Source of the DNA: Sulfitobacter sp. OXR-159
GTDB lineage: Bacteria; Pseudomonadota; Alphaproteobacteria; Rhodobacterales; Rhodobacteraceae
Direction of reading: 5' to 3'
Assembly (NCBI RefSeq): GCF_034377145.1
Contig: NZ_CP139707.1
Location: forward strand, 1,807,001-1,871,000
DNA: 64,000 bases
How positions within the stretch are numbered: position 1 is the first letter of the stretch; the number at the start of each line of letters is the position of its first letter. Of the stretch, positions 39,162 through 48,469 are shown piece after piece. Below the pieces are notes generated by a model. It saw only the letters and a program-made list of their open reading frames with translations. It was not told the DNA's origin and ran no database searches. Position numbers and translations under genes: made by a program.

Positions 39162-39917
39162 ATGAAACTAGACAGCACAGCCGCCATCATCACCGGGGGT
39201 GCCTCGGGGCTTGGCGAAGCCACGGCGCGCTATTTCGCTTCGCAAGGTGCGCAGGTCACCCTGCTGGATCGTGACGCCGACCGGGGCGAAACTGTGGCCA
39301 AGGAAATCGGCGGGCATTTCGTCATGACCGATGTGACGGATGAGACTTCGGTCCAAAAGGCGGTGGACCATGCTCAGGAAAAGATGGGCTGGATCACGGC
39401 GGCGGTGAACTGCGCAGGTATTGCCCTTGGCATCAAGACCACAGGCCGCGACGGGCCGCACCCCTTGGACGCCTTTCAACGCACGGTCGACATCAACCTT
39501 GTCGGCAGTTTCAACGTGGCGCGGCTTGCAGCGGTGGCCATGGCCAAGAACACTCCCGAAGACGATGGGGCGCGGGGGGTGATCATCAACACCGCCTCAA
39601 TCGCCGCTTTCGACGGTCAAAAGGGCCAAGCCGCCTATGCCGCGTCCAAGGGCGGGATCGTAGGCATGACCCTGCCGATGGCGCGGGATCTGGCCAAAGA
39701 CGGCATCCGCGTGATGACCATCGCGCCCGGCATCTTCAAGACGCCGATGCTGGCGGGCCTGCCGGAAGAAGTGCAAGCGGATCTGGCCAAGGATGTTCCC
39801 AACCCGCCGCGCCTTGGCGATCCTTCGGAATACGGGCGGTTGGCCGGGTTCATCGTTGAAATGGGCTATCTCAACGGCGAGGTTATCCGCCTTGATGGGG
39901 CGCTGCGGATGCGCTGA
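39162..39917 (+). CDS. SDR family dehydrogenase (HSD10/3-hydroxyacyl-CoA type)
   Basis: 251 aa short-chain dehydrogenase. The nucleotide motif is [14 protein letters not shown] with an Asp after beta-2 (LLDRDAD), pointing to NAD. Catalytic residues are the Ser in [12 protein letters not shown] and YAASKGG. The sequence [21 protein letters not shown] and the general layout resemble type 2 3-hydroxyacyl-CoA dehydrogenases (HSD17B10-like), so fatty-acid or branched-chain degradation is likely. A GGGGGAG Shine-Dalgarno lies before the ATG. Its stop overlaps the next gene by one base. Confidence 0.88.
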   Translation: MKLDSTAAIITGGASGLGEATARYFASQGAQVTLLDRDADRGETVAKEIGGHFVMTDVTDETSVQKAVDHAQEKMGWITAAVNCAGIALGIKTTGRDGPHPLDAFQRTVDINLVGSFNVARLAAVAMAKNTPEDDGARGVIINTASIAAFDGQKGQAAYAASKGGIVGMTLPMARDLAKDGIRVMTIAPGIFKTPMLAGLPEEVQADLAKDVPNPPRLGDPSEYGRLAGFIVEMGYLNGEVIRLDGALRMR

Positions 39918-40528
39918 TGCCGCTGCAGAACCGCGTCCAGCCCGATGGAGAGATCATCGCCCACCCCGCGCGGGGTGGGTTCATGGGCAATCGCGGTATC
40001 CTGCACGATGAAAACGGTGTGCACCACAAACGCCGTTGGGCGCATAAGAATTGGGTGTGCTGTGTGCTCAGCTTTATGGGCCGTCGGCGGCAGTTGATGG
40101 CCCCGCGGCACTATACCGAGCTTTTCTTTCTGGACGAGGCCGTGGCCTTTGCCGCAGGTCACCGGCCCTGCGCTGAATGCCGCGCCGCGGATTACCGGCG
40201 GTTTCGGGCGTGCTGCGATGTGTCGGGGCCTGCTGCGGCCCTTGACCGTCAGTTGCACAGCGAACGCGCCGTGCCGCGCGTCTTTCAACAGCGCCGTCAA
40301 ACGGGCGTGGAGGTGCACGATCTACCGGACGGGGCCTTCATCTTGGATCACGCAGGCCAAAGTGGGGTGCTGTTCGGCGATGCCTTCCACCCCTATCGGC
40401 CCTCAGGCTACGGCCCGGCGCAACCACGCCCTCGGGGCCGTGTCACCCTGCTCACTCCGCCCAGCAGCGTCGCCGCCTTCCGCAATGGATACCGGCCGCA
40501 GATCGCCCTGAAAGACGCGGGGGGTTAA
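39917..40528 (+). CDS. Uncharacterised protein with a Cys-x-x-Cys motif
   Basis: 203 aa, no domain I can name. The central HRPCAECRAADYRRF motif recalls the zinc-binding or methyl-acceptor Cys context of Ada-like and small zinc domains (PCxxCR), but the rest does not fit Ada. Other features are an N-terminal GGFMGNRGILHDENG with HHKRRWAHKNWVCC, and a C-terminal GRVTLLTPPSSVAAFRNGY. No signal peptide; basic overall. It is coupled to the SDR gene and overlaps the end of uup (convergent) by 4 nt. Confidence 0.72.
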   Translation: MPLQNRVQPDGEIIAHPARGGFMGNRGILHDENGVHHKRRWAHKNWVCCVLSFMGRRRQLMAPRHYTELFFLDEAVAFAAGHRPCAECRAADYRRFRACCDVSGPAAALDRQLHSERAVPRVFQQRRQTGVEVHDLPDGAFILDHAGQSGVLFGDAFHPYRPSGYGPAQPRPRGRVTLLTPPSSVAAFRNGYRPQIALKDAGG

Positions 40529-42336
40529 CCCTGCGCCTTTTCCTCCAGCGCCATCCACTCTTCCTCGGCGTCGGACAGCTTTTCGTGCCGCTGCACCAGC
40601 GCATCGGTGGCCTTTTGGAACTTCACCGGCTCACGAGTGAACAACTCCGCGTCGCTGAGCAGTTCTTCGAGTTTGCCGATCTCCGCCTCAAGGCGCTCAA
40701 TCTCACCCGGCAGCGCTTCGAGCCGGTGCTTTTCGGTAAAGCTGAGACCTGAAGCGGCTTGTTTCTTCTCGGCTTTCGGCTCGACCTTGCCGGGCTTGGA
40801 CTTTACCACGCTGTCGGAGAAATCATCCTGCCCGCGCTGCGCCAGATAATCGCTCCAGCCGCCGGCATAGACCGTGGCACGCCCGTCGCCTTCCATGGCG
40901 ATCGTGGTGGCGGCCACACGGTCAAGGAAGTCACGGTCGTGGCTGACCAGCAGCACAGTGCCGTCGTAGTTGCCCAAGAGTTCTTGCATCAGGTCAAGCG
41001 TTTCGACATCCAGATCGTTTGTCGGCTCGTCGAGCACCAAAAGGTTCGAGGACCGTGCCATGATCTTGGCCAGCAGCAGCCGCGCCTTTTCCCCGCCTGA
41101 GAGCGAGCGTACAGGCGCGCGGGCCTGCCCCTCGTCAAAGAGGAATTCTTTTAGGTAGCCGACCACATGTTTGGGCTGTCCGCGCACCAGCACCTGATCA
41201 GCTTTGCCCGAAACGCGCATGTCAGGATCGCCGGTCAGACTGTCCCAAAGGGTCATGTCCCCGTCAAGCTGCGCACGGGCCTGATCGAAAAGTGCCAGCT
41301 CCAGATTAGTGCCGAGCTTGATCTCGCCTGAGTCGGGCTGTTCTTTCCCGATCAGCATGTTCAGCAGCGTGGTCTTGCCCACGCCGTTCGGCCCCACCAG
41401 CGCGATCCGGTCGCCGCGTTGCACAGTGATCGAGAAATCGCGCAGGATCTGTTTGTCACCGAATTTCTTGGCGATCCCCGCAGCTTCGATCACCTTGCGG
41501 CCAGACTTCGGCCCGGCCTCCAAGGCCATGGCCGCCGTGCCTTGCCGTTTGATCTGGGCCGACCGTTCGGCGCGCAGGTCCTGAAGCGCCCGCACCCGGC
41601 CCTGATTGCGTTTGCGCCGCGCAGAGATACCTTCGACCGCCCAACGGGCCTCGGCTTTGATCTTGCGGTTCAGCTTGTGACGCTGCATGTCCTCTTCTTC
41701 CCAGACCTGATCGCGCCAAGCCTCAAAGCCTTCAAAACCGATGTCCTGTCGGCGCACGGCCCCGCGGTCCACCCAAAGGGTCGCGCGGGTCAATTCGCGC
41801 AGAAAAGCGCGGTCGTGGCTGATGATGACAAAGGCCGTGCGGGTGCCCTTTAGCTCGGATTCGAGCCAAGCGATGGCTTCGATGTCGAGGTGGTTGGTCG
41901 GTTCGTCCAGCAGCATCAGCTCAGGCTCTTCGGCCATCAGCCGCGCCAGTGCCGCACGGCGGCGTTCGCCGCCCGAAGCGGTGGCGACGGGGCGTGCGGG
42001 GTCGAACTTCAGCCCCTCGCCCGCGCGTTCGACCTTGTACATCTCGCCCGGATCAAGACCGTGTGCGGCGAAATCGCCAAGCGTCTCGAACCCCGTAAGA
42101 TCGGGTTCCTGCTCCATATAGCCGACCGACACGCCGGGCCCGGCAATGACCGCCCCGCTGTCAGGCTCGACCAGCCCGGCCATGACCTTCATCAGGGTCG
42201 ATTTGCCCGAGCCGTTGCGGCCGACCAAAGCCAGCCTGTCGCCGGTCTGAACCACCAGTGAAAGGTCTTCGAAAACAGGATCGCCGCCAAAGGTCAGCGA
42301 AATGTCGGTGAGTTGTAAAAGGGGTGCGCGTGCCAT
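40525..42336 (-). CDS. uup: ABC-F family ATPase Uup-like
   Basis: 603 aa soluble twin ABC protein. Walker A is GRNGSGKSTLM and GPNGVGKTTLL, with signatures ASGGE and LSGGE and motifs DEPTNHLD and DEPTNDLD. A linker with many Arg and Lys (residues about 215-265) follows the first domain, and a C-terminal coiled coil (LEALPGEIERLEAEIGKLEE) is typical of Uup, which binds DNA or ribosomes. A second ABC-F gene is at 6.2-8.0 kb. Downstream of the olsB-like gene on the same strand. Confidence 0.92.
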   Translation of the reverse strand: MARAPLLQLTDISLTFGGDPVFEDLSLVVQTGDRLALVGRNGSGKSTLMKVMAGLVEPDSGAVIAGPGVSVGYMEQEPDLTGFETLGDFAAHGLDPGEMYKVERAGEGLKFDPARPVATASGGERRRAALARLMAEEPELMLLDEPTNHLDIEAIAWLESELKGTRTAFVIISHDRAFLRELTRATLWVDRGAVRRQDIGFEGFEAWRDQVWEEEDMQRHKLNRKIKAEARWAVEGISARRKRNQGRVRALQDLRAERSAQIKRQGTAAMALEAGPKSGRKVIEAAGIAKKFGDKQILRDFSITVQRGDRIALVGPNGVGKTTLLNMLIGKEQPDSGEIKLGTNLELALFDQARAQLDGDMTLWDSLTGDPDMRVSGKADQVLVRGQPKHVVGYLKEFLFDEGQARAPVRSLSGGEKARLLLAKIMARSSNLLVLDEPTNDLDVETLDLMQELLGNYDGTVLLVSHDRDFLDRVAATTIAMEGDGRATVYAGGWSDYLAQRGQDDFSDSVVKSKPGKVEPKAEKKQAASGLSFTEKHRLEALPGEIERLEAEIGKLEELLSDAELFTREPVKFQKATDALVQRHEKLSDAEEEWMALEEKAQG

Positions 42337-42391
42337 GCCCGCCAGCTATCTCTCGGCGCGGGCAAGGTCAATGTCCAAAGGCGCGCCCGCG

Positions 42392-43114
42392 TCAGGCCAA
42401 TGCGCGCAAAAGCCGCGCGCGGTTGGGTGGGATCGCGGCGATCTCAAGCCCGGTAAAGACGTGCAGCGTGTTCATCTGTCGGTCGATCACGGCGTGATCG
42501 CTGACCCATCCCCCCATCGCCAGATAGCTGCGCAGCAGCGGCGGGATCTGCTGGCGCGCGCGCCGGGGATCTGCGGTATGGCTGTCGCGGGCGTAAGCGT
42601 GGATATCCGCGGCTTTGGCGGCAGGCCGCCAGTGTGCCGGGGCAAGGTGCTGCTGTTTCAACAGGGCAAAGGCATCGCGGTAGGCGGCAGGATCGGTGCC
42701 CGCAAAGGAGGAACAGCCGAACAGAAGCGCCGCACCGCTGCGGTCGACCTCTCGCGCCAACTGCCCCCAAGCGAGGCGCTGAATATCGGGGTCGTGCCAA
42801 TCTGGATGGATGCAAAAGCGCCCAAGTTCCAGCATGGCGCCCTCCATCCGGTATAAGCGGCTCAGGTCATAGAATTGCGCGGCATAGCTTTGGCCAAGGC
42901 TCGTGCCCTGAAACCGCGTCAGGCGAAAGCAGCAGATCAGCGTACCGCTGGCGCGGTCCTCGACCAGAAAATGCCGTGCAGCCGCGTCGAAGGGGTCTAT
43001 GTCTGGGGTGGTTCCGGTCTGAAAACACTGCGCCCGAAGCGTCTGCGCACGGGTGATGTCAGCAGGCGTGATGGCTTCGCGCGTCAGATATCGGCCCGGG
43101 GGCGCATGGGTCAT
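42392..43114 (-). CDS. OlsB-like acyltransferase (ornithine N-acyltransferase family)
   Basis: 240 aa GNAT-like acyl transferase. Segments are EDRASGTLICCFRLTRFQG, MLELGRFCIHPDWHDPDIQR and LLFGCSSFAGTDPAAYRDAF, which I associate with OlsB/hemolysin-like acyl-ACP N-acyltransferases. These make lyso-ornithine lipid from ornithine and 3-hydroxyacyl-ACP. The partner olsA is not adjacent, so the lipid product is inferred. It lies 55 bp before uup and 65 bp after bamE on the same strand. Confidence 0.78.
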   Translation of the reverse strand: MTHAPPGRYLTREAITPADITRAQTLRAQCFQTGTTPDIDPFDAAARHFLVEDRASGTLICCFRLTRFQGTSLGQSYAAQFYDLSRLYRMEGAMLELGRFCIHPDWHDPDIQRLAWGQLAREVDRSGAALLFGCSSFAGTDPAAYRDAFALLKQQHLAPAHWRPAAKAADIHAYARDSHTADPRRARQQIPPLLRSYLAMGGWVSDHAVIDRQMNTLHVFTGLEIAAIPPNRARLLRALA

Positions 43115-43140
43115 CTGCGAGGTCGCCTTCGCTTGTCCGC

Positions 43141-43166
43141 TGTCCCGCCGACCGTCCGGCGGGACA
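43141..43166 (-). terminator. Perfect stem-loop between bamE and the olsB-like gene
   Basis: TGTCCCGCCG (43141-43150) and CGGCGGGACA (43157-43166) form a 10 bp perfect stem with a 6 nt loop. It lies 13 bp after the bamE stop. No T-run follows, so it may be an attenuating or mRNA-stabilising hairpin. Confidence 0.4.
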
Positions 43167-43179
43167 TGCCGGGGGAAAC

Positions 43180-43644
43180 TTAGCTGCCGAATGCCGAGGG
43201 GCTAAAGCGGCCGATGTTGCCCAGAAGCTGACGCAGGAAGGTGTTATCGGCTACGGAAGATGTCGTCACGCGGCGCGATAGCGGCACAACTTGCCCGCGT
43301 TCCAGCCCAAAGCGTTCGACATTCGACACCAAACCGGCCTCATTGAAGCTGACGGTGACCACTTCACGCTCGATCTCTTTGGCGGCCAGAAAGCCCAGAG
43401 CCCGTTTGCGCATTTTAACGTAATAGTAACTATCATCGCTCAAAACACCTGAAACGGTGGGCACACCGATCTTCTGGGCGACGCTTTCTTTGGTATCGCT
43501 GCCAACGACGACCTGCTCAAGCTGGTCTTGCGGCGGCACATAACCGTGGTTTTCATACTGCGGGCTGCAGGCTGTGAGAAGCAGTGCAAGGCCCATACCT
43601 GCGAGCCGGAGACTCGTCTTGCCGGTCTGTTTCGTTTTGCGCAT
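43180..43644 (-). CDS. bamE: Outer membrane assembly lipoprotein BamE
   Basis: 154 aa. Signal peptide with lipobox LLLTAC, then the SmpA/OmlA domain: DQLEQVVVGSDTKESVAQKIG, VPTVSGVLSDDSYYYVKMRKR and VVTVSFNEAGLVSNVERFGLE. BamE stabilises the BamA-BamD complex that folds outer-membrane barrels, which fits with lptD and surA elsewhere in the window. ATG 43644 is the family-like start. Divergent from the DUF177 gene. Confidence 0.92.
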   Translation of the reverse strand: MRKTKQTGKTSLRLAGMGLALLLTACSPQYENHGYVPPQDQLEQVVVGSDTKESVAQKIGVPTVSGVLSDDSYYYVKMRKRALGFLAAKEIEREVVTVSFNEAGLVSNVERFGLERGQVVPLSRRVTTSSVADNTFLRQLLGNIGRFSPSAFGS

Positions 43645-43734
43645 TTGCTCTGCCCTCTTGCCCTGACGGATTATGGCTTTTATTTCGCATACACCAAGGC
43701 ACCCCAAGTGTACAAGAAACGAAAGTCGGATCTC

Positions 43735-44286
43735 ATGTCGCGCAAATCACCTACGCCCACCGCTCTACGGGTTGCTGACCTGTCCCAGACGGAGCCAGAC
43801 GGCTTTGCGCTGCGCCCTGAGGCAGAGGCGCTGGCGCAGATCGCCGAGGAGCTGAACCTCTCCGCGCTGCGCAAACTCAGCTTTTCAGGGAGCATCAAAC
43901 CCCTCGGCAAGCAGGACTGGCAGCTTGACGGGAAATTGGGCGCGACCGTGGTGCAGCCCTGCGTGGTCACGCTGGAACCCGTTACCACGCGCATCGACGC
44001 GCATATCACCCGCCGCTTCGTCCATGATTTCGAACTCCCCGATGAGGAGGAGGTCGAAATGCCCGAGGACGACACCACCGAACCGCTGGGTCAATGGATC
44101 GACCCTGCGCAGGTGATGATTGAGGCGCTGGCGCTGGAAGTGCCGGAATACCCCCGCAAGGGCGATGTCGAACTGGGCCAGATGGTCCATGCCGAACCCG
44201 GGCAAAAGCCGATGACCGACGAAGACGCGCGGCCCTTCGCGGGCTTGGGCGCTCTGCGCGATGCGCTAAAGAAAGACGAAACCTAA
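43735..44286 (+). CDS. DUF177 (YceD) family protein
   Basis: 183 aa. Typical DUF177 features are LSFSGSIKPLGKQDWQLDGK, the conserved TVVQPCVVTLEPVTTRID with its Cys, and the acidic EEEVEMPEDD stretch followed by DPAQVMIEALALEVPEYPRK. In bacteria and plants this family is linked to 23S rRNA accumulation. It sits before rpmF-plsX-fabH, its standard place. The ATG at 43735 fits the family length. Confidence 0.93.
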   Translation: MSRKSPTPTALRVADLSQTEPDGFALRPEAEALAQIAEELNLSALRKLSFSGSIKPLGKQDWQLDGKLGATVVQPCVVTLEPVTTRIDAHITRRFVHDFELPDEEEVEMPEDDTTEPLGQWIDPAQVMIEALALEVPEYPRKGDVELGQMVHAEPGQKPMTDEDARPFAGLGALRDALKKDET

Positions 44287-44487
44287 AGAAACAGGCGGAA
44301 AATCGCGGGTATTCGCGCTTGCATCGCGGCGAATTCGCGTTATTTTGCCGCCCTCACCCGAATTAAGGTTGGACATTGCGCGGCTGCGGCCCTAAAGCGT
44401 CGTCACGCCCGAAACGGGGTCCGAATTGAAACACGGTTGCGGCCTGCAACATGCAGGTCAGCAACCCCGAAGGCAAAGGCACCAGAC

Positions 44488-44694
44488 ATGGCTGTCCAAC
44501 AGAATAAAGTATCCAAATCCCGCCGCAACAACCGCCGCGCCCACGATTCGCTGTCCGCAGCGAACCCGAACGAATGTTCGAACTGCGGTGAGCTGAAGCG
44601 CCCCCACCACATCTGCGCTGCTTGCGGTCACTATGACGACACCGAAGTTGTCGCCCTGACCGAAGAAGTAGACCTGGAAGACGACGCAGCATAA
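44488..44694 (+). CDS. rpmF: 50S ribosomal protein L32
   Basis: 68 aa. Starts [19 protein letters not shown] as in alphaproteobacterial L32. A four-Cys zinc ribbon follows: [18 protein letters not shown]. The tail is acidic. The 201 bp upstream region shows no further gene and probably carries its promoter. Confidence 0.98.
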   Translation: MAVQQNKVSKSRRNNRRAHDSLSAANPNECSNCGELKRPHHICAACGHYDDTEVVALTEEVDLEDDAA

Positions 44695-44744
44695 GCTACG
44701 GTTGTTTCCAAGGTTTTCTCTAAGGCAGTGAGGCATTCGCACTG

Positions 44745-45821
44745 ATGACGGCCCAGCCCGATCACCCCAACGCGAAAGCCGGACACACCCTGATCTCGGT
44801 CGACGCGATGGGGGGTGACGAAGGCCCGGCAGCAGTTGTTGCCGGGTGTGCGCTTTCTGCGACAGCAAATCCCGACATCGGTTTTATCCTGCATGGTCCC
44901 CGCGATCAGTTGGAGCCTTTGATCGCCAAACGTGGCGAGTTGTCGGGCCGTTGCGAGATACGTCACGCCACGGATGTCGTCACGATGGACGACAAGCCGA
45001 GCCAAGTTGTGCGTACCGGCAAAGACAGCTCCATGTGGTCTGCCATCGAATCCGTGCGCAGCGGCGAGGCGGCCGTGGCTGTCTCATGCGGCAATACCGG
45101 CGCGCTGATGGCGATGTCGATGATACGGCTGCGTAAATTGCCGGGCGTGAACCGCCCTGCGATTGCCGTGCTCTACCCGTCTTCCAACCCCCAGGGGTTC
45201 AACGTGATGCTCGACGTGGGCGCCGATGTGCGCGCCGACGCCGATGATCTGTTGCGTTTTGCGCTGATGGGCACATCCTATGCCCGCAACGGCATGGAAC
45301 TGGAACGCCCCCGGGTCGGCCTGCTGAACGTCGGCACCGAAGAGCATAAGGGCCGTACTGAACTCAAAGAAGCCTACGATCTGATTCGGGCCCAAGGCGA
45401 TGCCACCGGGTTTGAATTCGTCGGTTTCGTTGAGGGCGGCGATATCTCGGGCAACCGCGCCGATGTCATCGTGACCGACGGCTTCACCGGGAATGTCGCG
45501 ATCAAGACCGGTGAAGGCACCGCCAGCATGATCGGCAACCGCCTGCGCGAAGCGTTCAAATATTCGCCTCTGTCGCGGCTGGCCTCTCTGCTGGCCTATA
45601 CATCCCTGCGCCGACTCAGCAAAAAGATCGACCCGCGCCGTGTGAACGGTGGCGTCTTTCTGGGTCTGAACGGCACGGTGGTGAAATCGCACGGCTCTGC
45701 CGATGCGACCGGCATCTCTGCTGCGATCAAACTCGCCGCGCAGTTGTCGCAGAATAAATTCAATGACAAGCTGGCCGCTCGCGTTGCCGCGACGCTGCCA
45801 GCCGAGGAGTCCGTCAAATGA
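44745..45821 (+). CDS. plsX: Phosphate acyltransferase PlsX
   Basis: Makes acyl-phosphate from acyl-ACP for phosphatidic acid synthesis. 358 aa. Signatures are ISVDAMGGDEGPAAVVAG, SCGNTGALMAMSMI and DVGADVRADADDLLRFALMG, and the C-terminal GLNGTVVKSHGSADATGIS. It overlaps fabH by 4 nt (ATGA), tying phospholipid and fatty-acid initiation together. Confidence 0.97.
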   Translation: MTAQPDHPNAKAGHTLISVDAMGGDEGPAAVVAGCALSATANPDIGFILHGPRDQLEPLIAKRGELSGRCEIRHATDVVTMDDKPSQVVRTGKDSSMWSAIESVRSGEAAVAVSCGNTGALMAMSMIRLRKLPGVNRPAIAVLYPSSNPQGFNVMLDVGADVRADADDLLRFALMGTSYARNGMELERPRVGLLNVGTEEHKGRTELKEAYDLIRAQGDATGFEFVGFVEGGDISGNRADVIVTDGFTGNVAIKTGEGTASMIGNRLREAFKYSPLSRLASLLAYTSLRRLSKKIDPRRVNGGVFLGLNGTVVKSHGSADATGISAAIKLAAQLSQNKFNDKLAARVAATLPAEESVK

Positions 45822-46789
45822 GCCTGCGCGCCGTTGTCACTGGTTGTGGCCACTACCTGCCCGCCCGTGTCGTGGAAAATGCTGAATTTGAAGCGACTCT
45901 CGACACAAATGACGAATGGATCCGCTCGCGCTCGGGCATCGAACGCCGCCACTTTGCCGCCGAAGGAGAAACCACCTCCACCATGGCCAGCGCCGCGGCG
46001 CGCAAGGCGCTTGAAGATGCGGGGCGCGATGTCTCTGACGTTGATGCGATCGTCGTGGCCACCTCTACACCTGATCTTACCTTCCCCTCCGCCGCGACCA
46101 TGGTGCAGGCCGAATTGGGCATGACCAGCGGTTTTGCCTTCGACGTGCAGGCGGTCTGCGCGGGCTTTGTCTATGCGCTGGCGAACGCCAATGCGTTGAT
46201 CGTATCCGGTCAGGCGCGCAATGTTCTGGTGATCGGAGCCGAGACATTCAGCCGGATCATGGATTGGACCGACCGGTCGACCTGTGTGCTGTTTGGCGAT
46301 GGCGCAGGCGCGTTGCTGCTTGAGGCGCAAGACGGCAGCGACAGTCCGTCCGACCGGGGCATTCTCGCGACGGATCTGAATTCTGACGGGCGCTACCGCG
46401 ATCTGCTCTACGTCGATGGCGGCGTGTCGACCGGCACCACCGGCTACCTGCGGATGCAGGGCAATCAGGTGTTTCGCCACGCGGTCGAGAAACTTGCCGC
46501 CACCGCCAATACCGCAATGGACCGCGCCGGCGTCAGCGCCGAAGATGTCGATTGGATCGTGCCGCATCAGGCCAACATCCGCATCATCCAAGGCACTGCA
46601 AAGAAATTGAACCTGCCGATGGAGCGCGTGGTCGTCACCGTACAGGACCATGGCAACACCTCGGCGGCTTCCATCCCGCTGGCGCTGTCTGTGGGCCGTG
46701 AGCGCGGCCAGATCAAACAGGGCGATCTGATCGTCACCGAAGCCATTGGCGGCGGTCTGGCGTGGGGCTCTGTTGTGCTGCGCTGGTAA
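45818..46789 (+). CDS. fabH: 3-oxoacyl-ACP synthase III FabH
   Basis: Starts fatty-acid synthesis by condensing acetyl-CoA with malonyl-ACP. 323 aa. Catalytic Cys114 lies in FDVQAVCAGFVYAL, His in WIVPHQANIRII and Asn in VQDHGNTSAASIPLAL. The N-terminal TNDEWIRSRSGIERR matches the family. It is downstream of plsX and followed by the ihfA promoter. Confidence 0.97.
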   Translation: MSLRAVVTGCGHYLPARVVENAEFEATLDTNDEWIRSRSGIERRHFAAEGETTSTMASAAARKALEDAGRDVSDVDAIVVATSTPDLTFPSAATMVQAELGMTSGFAFDVQAVCAGFVYALANANALIVSGQARNVLVIGAETFSRIMDWTDRSTCVLFGDGAGALLLEAQDGSDSPSDRGILATDLNSDGRYRDLLYVDGGVSTGTTGYLRMQGNQVFRHAVEKLAATANTAMDRAGVSAEDVDWIVPHQANIRIIQGTAKKLNLPMERVVVTVQDHGNTSAASIPLALSVGRERGQIKQGDLIVTEAIGGGLAWGSVVLRW

Positions 46790-46846
46790 GTCCCTGAGCT
46801 AACGCGGAAAATCTCTGCCGAATCGTGCTTGATCCGGGCATTGATG

Positions 46847-46876
46847 TTGACTCTAAATTTCTGAGCAGCATATGCT
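46847..46876 (+). promoter_or_regulatory. Putative sigma-70 promoter of ihfA
   Basis: TTGACT (46847-46852) and TATGCT (46871-46876) with an 18 bp spacer, 22 bp before the chosen ihfA start. The local AT-rich stretch stands out from its surroundings. It also argues against upstream in-frame ATGs as the ihfA start. Confidence 0.5.
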
Positions 46877-46898
46877 ATTGGAAAGCATGGGGGATATA

Positions 46899-47201
46899 AT
46901 GCCGAACAAGACATTGACGCGCATGGATTTAAGCGAAGCTGTATTTCGTGAAGTCGGTCTTTCTCGTAATGAGAGTGCTCAGCTGGTCGAAGCAGTGCTT
47001 GAGCATATGTCCGACGCTCTGGTCGACGGGGAACAGGTCAAGATTTCCTCTTTCGGCACCTTCTCGGTACGCGACAAGACCGCGCGTGTGGGCCGTAATC
47101 CGAAAACCGGCGAAGAGGTTCCGATCAACCCGCGCCGCGTGCTGACCTTCCGCCCCTCGCATTTGATGAAAGACCGCGTTGCTGAAGGCAACAAGTCCTG
47201 A
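46899..47201 (+). CDS. ihfA: Integration host factor subunit alpha
   Basis: DNA-bending nucleoid protein that works with IhfB. 100 aa from ATG 46899. [34 protein letters not shown] and the DNA-intercalating arm [14 protein letters not shown] with the conserved Pro are present. The ATG is preceded by GGGGGATATA; ATGs at 46872 and 46887 are in frame but fall on the promoter or too near it. Confidence 0.96.
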   Translation: MPNKTLTRMDLSEAVFREVGLSRNESAQLVEAVLEHMSDALVDGEQVKISSFGTFSVRDKTARVGRNPKTGEEVPINPRRVLTFRPSHLMKDRVAEGNKS

Positions 47202-47204
47202 CCC

Positions 47205-48260
47205 ATGGTCAAATCGCCGGACGCTTTTCGCACCATCTCCGAAGTCGCTGACTGGCTCGGTATTCAGGCCCATGTTCTGCGGTTCTGGGAGAGTAAGTTC
47301 ACCCAAGTGAAACCCATCAAACGGGCTGGCGGGCGGCGCTATTACCGCCCGGCCGATATGCTGTTGTTGGGTGGGATCAAGAAACTGCTGCACGATGACG
47401 GGCTGACCATCAAAGGCGTCCAAAAGATCCTCCGCGAGGAAGGGATGACCCATGTGTCCTCCCTCTCCGCCCCGCTTGATGAACTGGATTTTGCGGAGCC
47501 GCGGCCCGCCCCCAAACCTGACATCATCCGCCCGGAAACCGGGGTGGTTCTGAACTTTGGCGGCGCAAAGTCTGACGCCGTGCCCGAGGCCAATGTCTCG
47601 GACGAAGACGCCGAAGAGGCAGAGCCTGCCGCCGATCTGGATGAGAACGCCGCGCCCGTCGAAGAGCCCGCAAGCGCAGCGGAGGCGGCGCCTGTCGAAA
47701 AGGCACTGGAGGCCGCACCTGTGGCGATGCCGCGCCGCTCGCCCGTGCCGCCCGCCGATGACCACCCACGGGCCACGCCTGATCCGCTGGCCCCGTCTGA
47801 CAGCGCGACGCCGGATGCGCCGCAATTGGATGAACCTGCCGTTGATACAGCGGATGAGCCCGCCCCGGCGGTGTCCATCCCGCTCAAGCCAGAACAGTCC
47901 GAGCCAGAACCATCCAAGCCGGGACCGGCATCAAACGCCAGCCTCCCCGATTTTCTCAAACGCCCACTGGCTCCCGAACCTGAACAGGCAATCGAAGCGG
48001 CGCCCGACCCCGCGCCTGAGCCCGCAGAAGCCGCACCCCAAGAAGACGAGGACGACGACACGCCCAAACCCGCGATCATCGATCTGCCTGATTTCACTCC
48101 TGAAGCCGATTTTCCCGCCAGCCCGGGGCTGCTGAGCGTTGGCGCCCGTGTCCACCGTCTTCCGCGTGATGTGCAACCTCAGGTCGCCGGTTTGCTGCTG
48201 GATCTGGCCGAATTGCGCGCGCGTATGGCCGCGGAACCCGGCACCGAAACAAATTACTAA
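47205..48260 (+). CDS. MerR family regulator with long acidic Pro/Ala-rich tail
   Basis: 351 aa. A MerR-type winged helix at about 8-80 ([20 protein letters not shown] and [20 protein letters not shown]), then [12 protein letters not shown]. Residues about 100-300 are disordered and rich in Pro, Ala, Glu and Asp. A conserved end block [26 protein letters not shown] follows. The downstream position of ihfA is a standard alphaproteobacterial order; the ligand is unknown. No metal-binding Cys cluster. Confidence 0.9.
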   Translation: MVKSPDAFRTISEVADWLGIQAHVLRFWESKFTQVKPIKRAGGRRYYRPADMLLLGGIKKLLHDDGLTIKGVQKILREEGMTHVSSLSAPLDELDFAEPRPAPKPDIIRPETGVVLNFGGAKSDAVPEANVSDEDAEEAEPAADLDENAAPVEEPASAAEAAPVEKALEAAPVAMPRRSPVPPADDHPRATPDPLAPSDSATPDAPQLDEPAVDTADEPAPAVSIPLKPEQSEPEPSKPGPASNASLPDFLKRPLAPEPEQAIEAAPDPAPEPAEAAPQEDEDDDTPKPAIIDLPDFTPEADFPASPGLLSVGARVHRLPRDVQPQVAGLLLDLAELRARMAAEPGTETNY

Positions 48261-48327
48261 TCGCGATGAAAAGTTTGGCAATTCCCTCTTGCGCCCCCTG
48301 CGAGATCGGGTATGAAGCCCACGTAGT

Positions 48328-48404
48328 CGGGCTATGGCGCAGCCTGGTAGCGCGTCCGTCTGGGGGACGGAAGGTCGCAGGTTCGAGTCCTGCTAGCCCG
48401 ACCA
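48328..48404 (+). tRNA. tRNA-Pro (GGG)
   Basis: 77 nt with encoded CCA. The acceptor CGGGCTA pairs with TAGCCCG, the D-arm is GGCGCAGCCTGGTAGCGC, and the anticodon stem TCCGT/ACGGA holds the loop CTGGGGG with anticodon GGG. The T-arm has GTTCGAGTC. The starting C1 and body are typical of proline tRNAs. Confidence 0.96.
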
Positions 48405-48416
48405 ACCGACTACAAC

Positions 48417-48449
48417 AAAACGCCCGCGCCGGTAACGCGCGGGCGTTTG
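48417..48449 (+). terminator. Rho-independent terminator of tRNA-Pro
   Basis: AAAACGCCCGCGC pairs with GCGCGGGCGTTT around a short loop, ending in GTTTGT, directly after the tRNA. A 10 bp GC-rich stem with flanking A and T runs makes it a good intrinsic terminator. Confidence 0.82.
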
Positions 48450-48469
48450 TCATTTGAAAGGCCCGTTTG

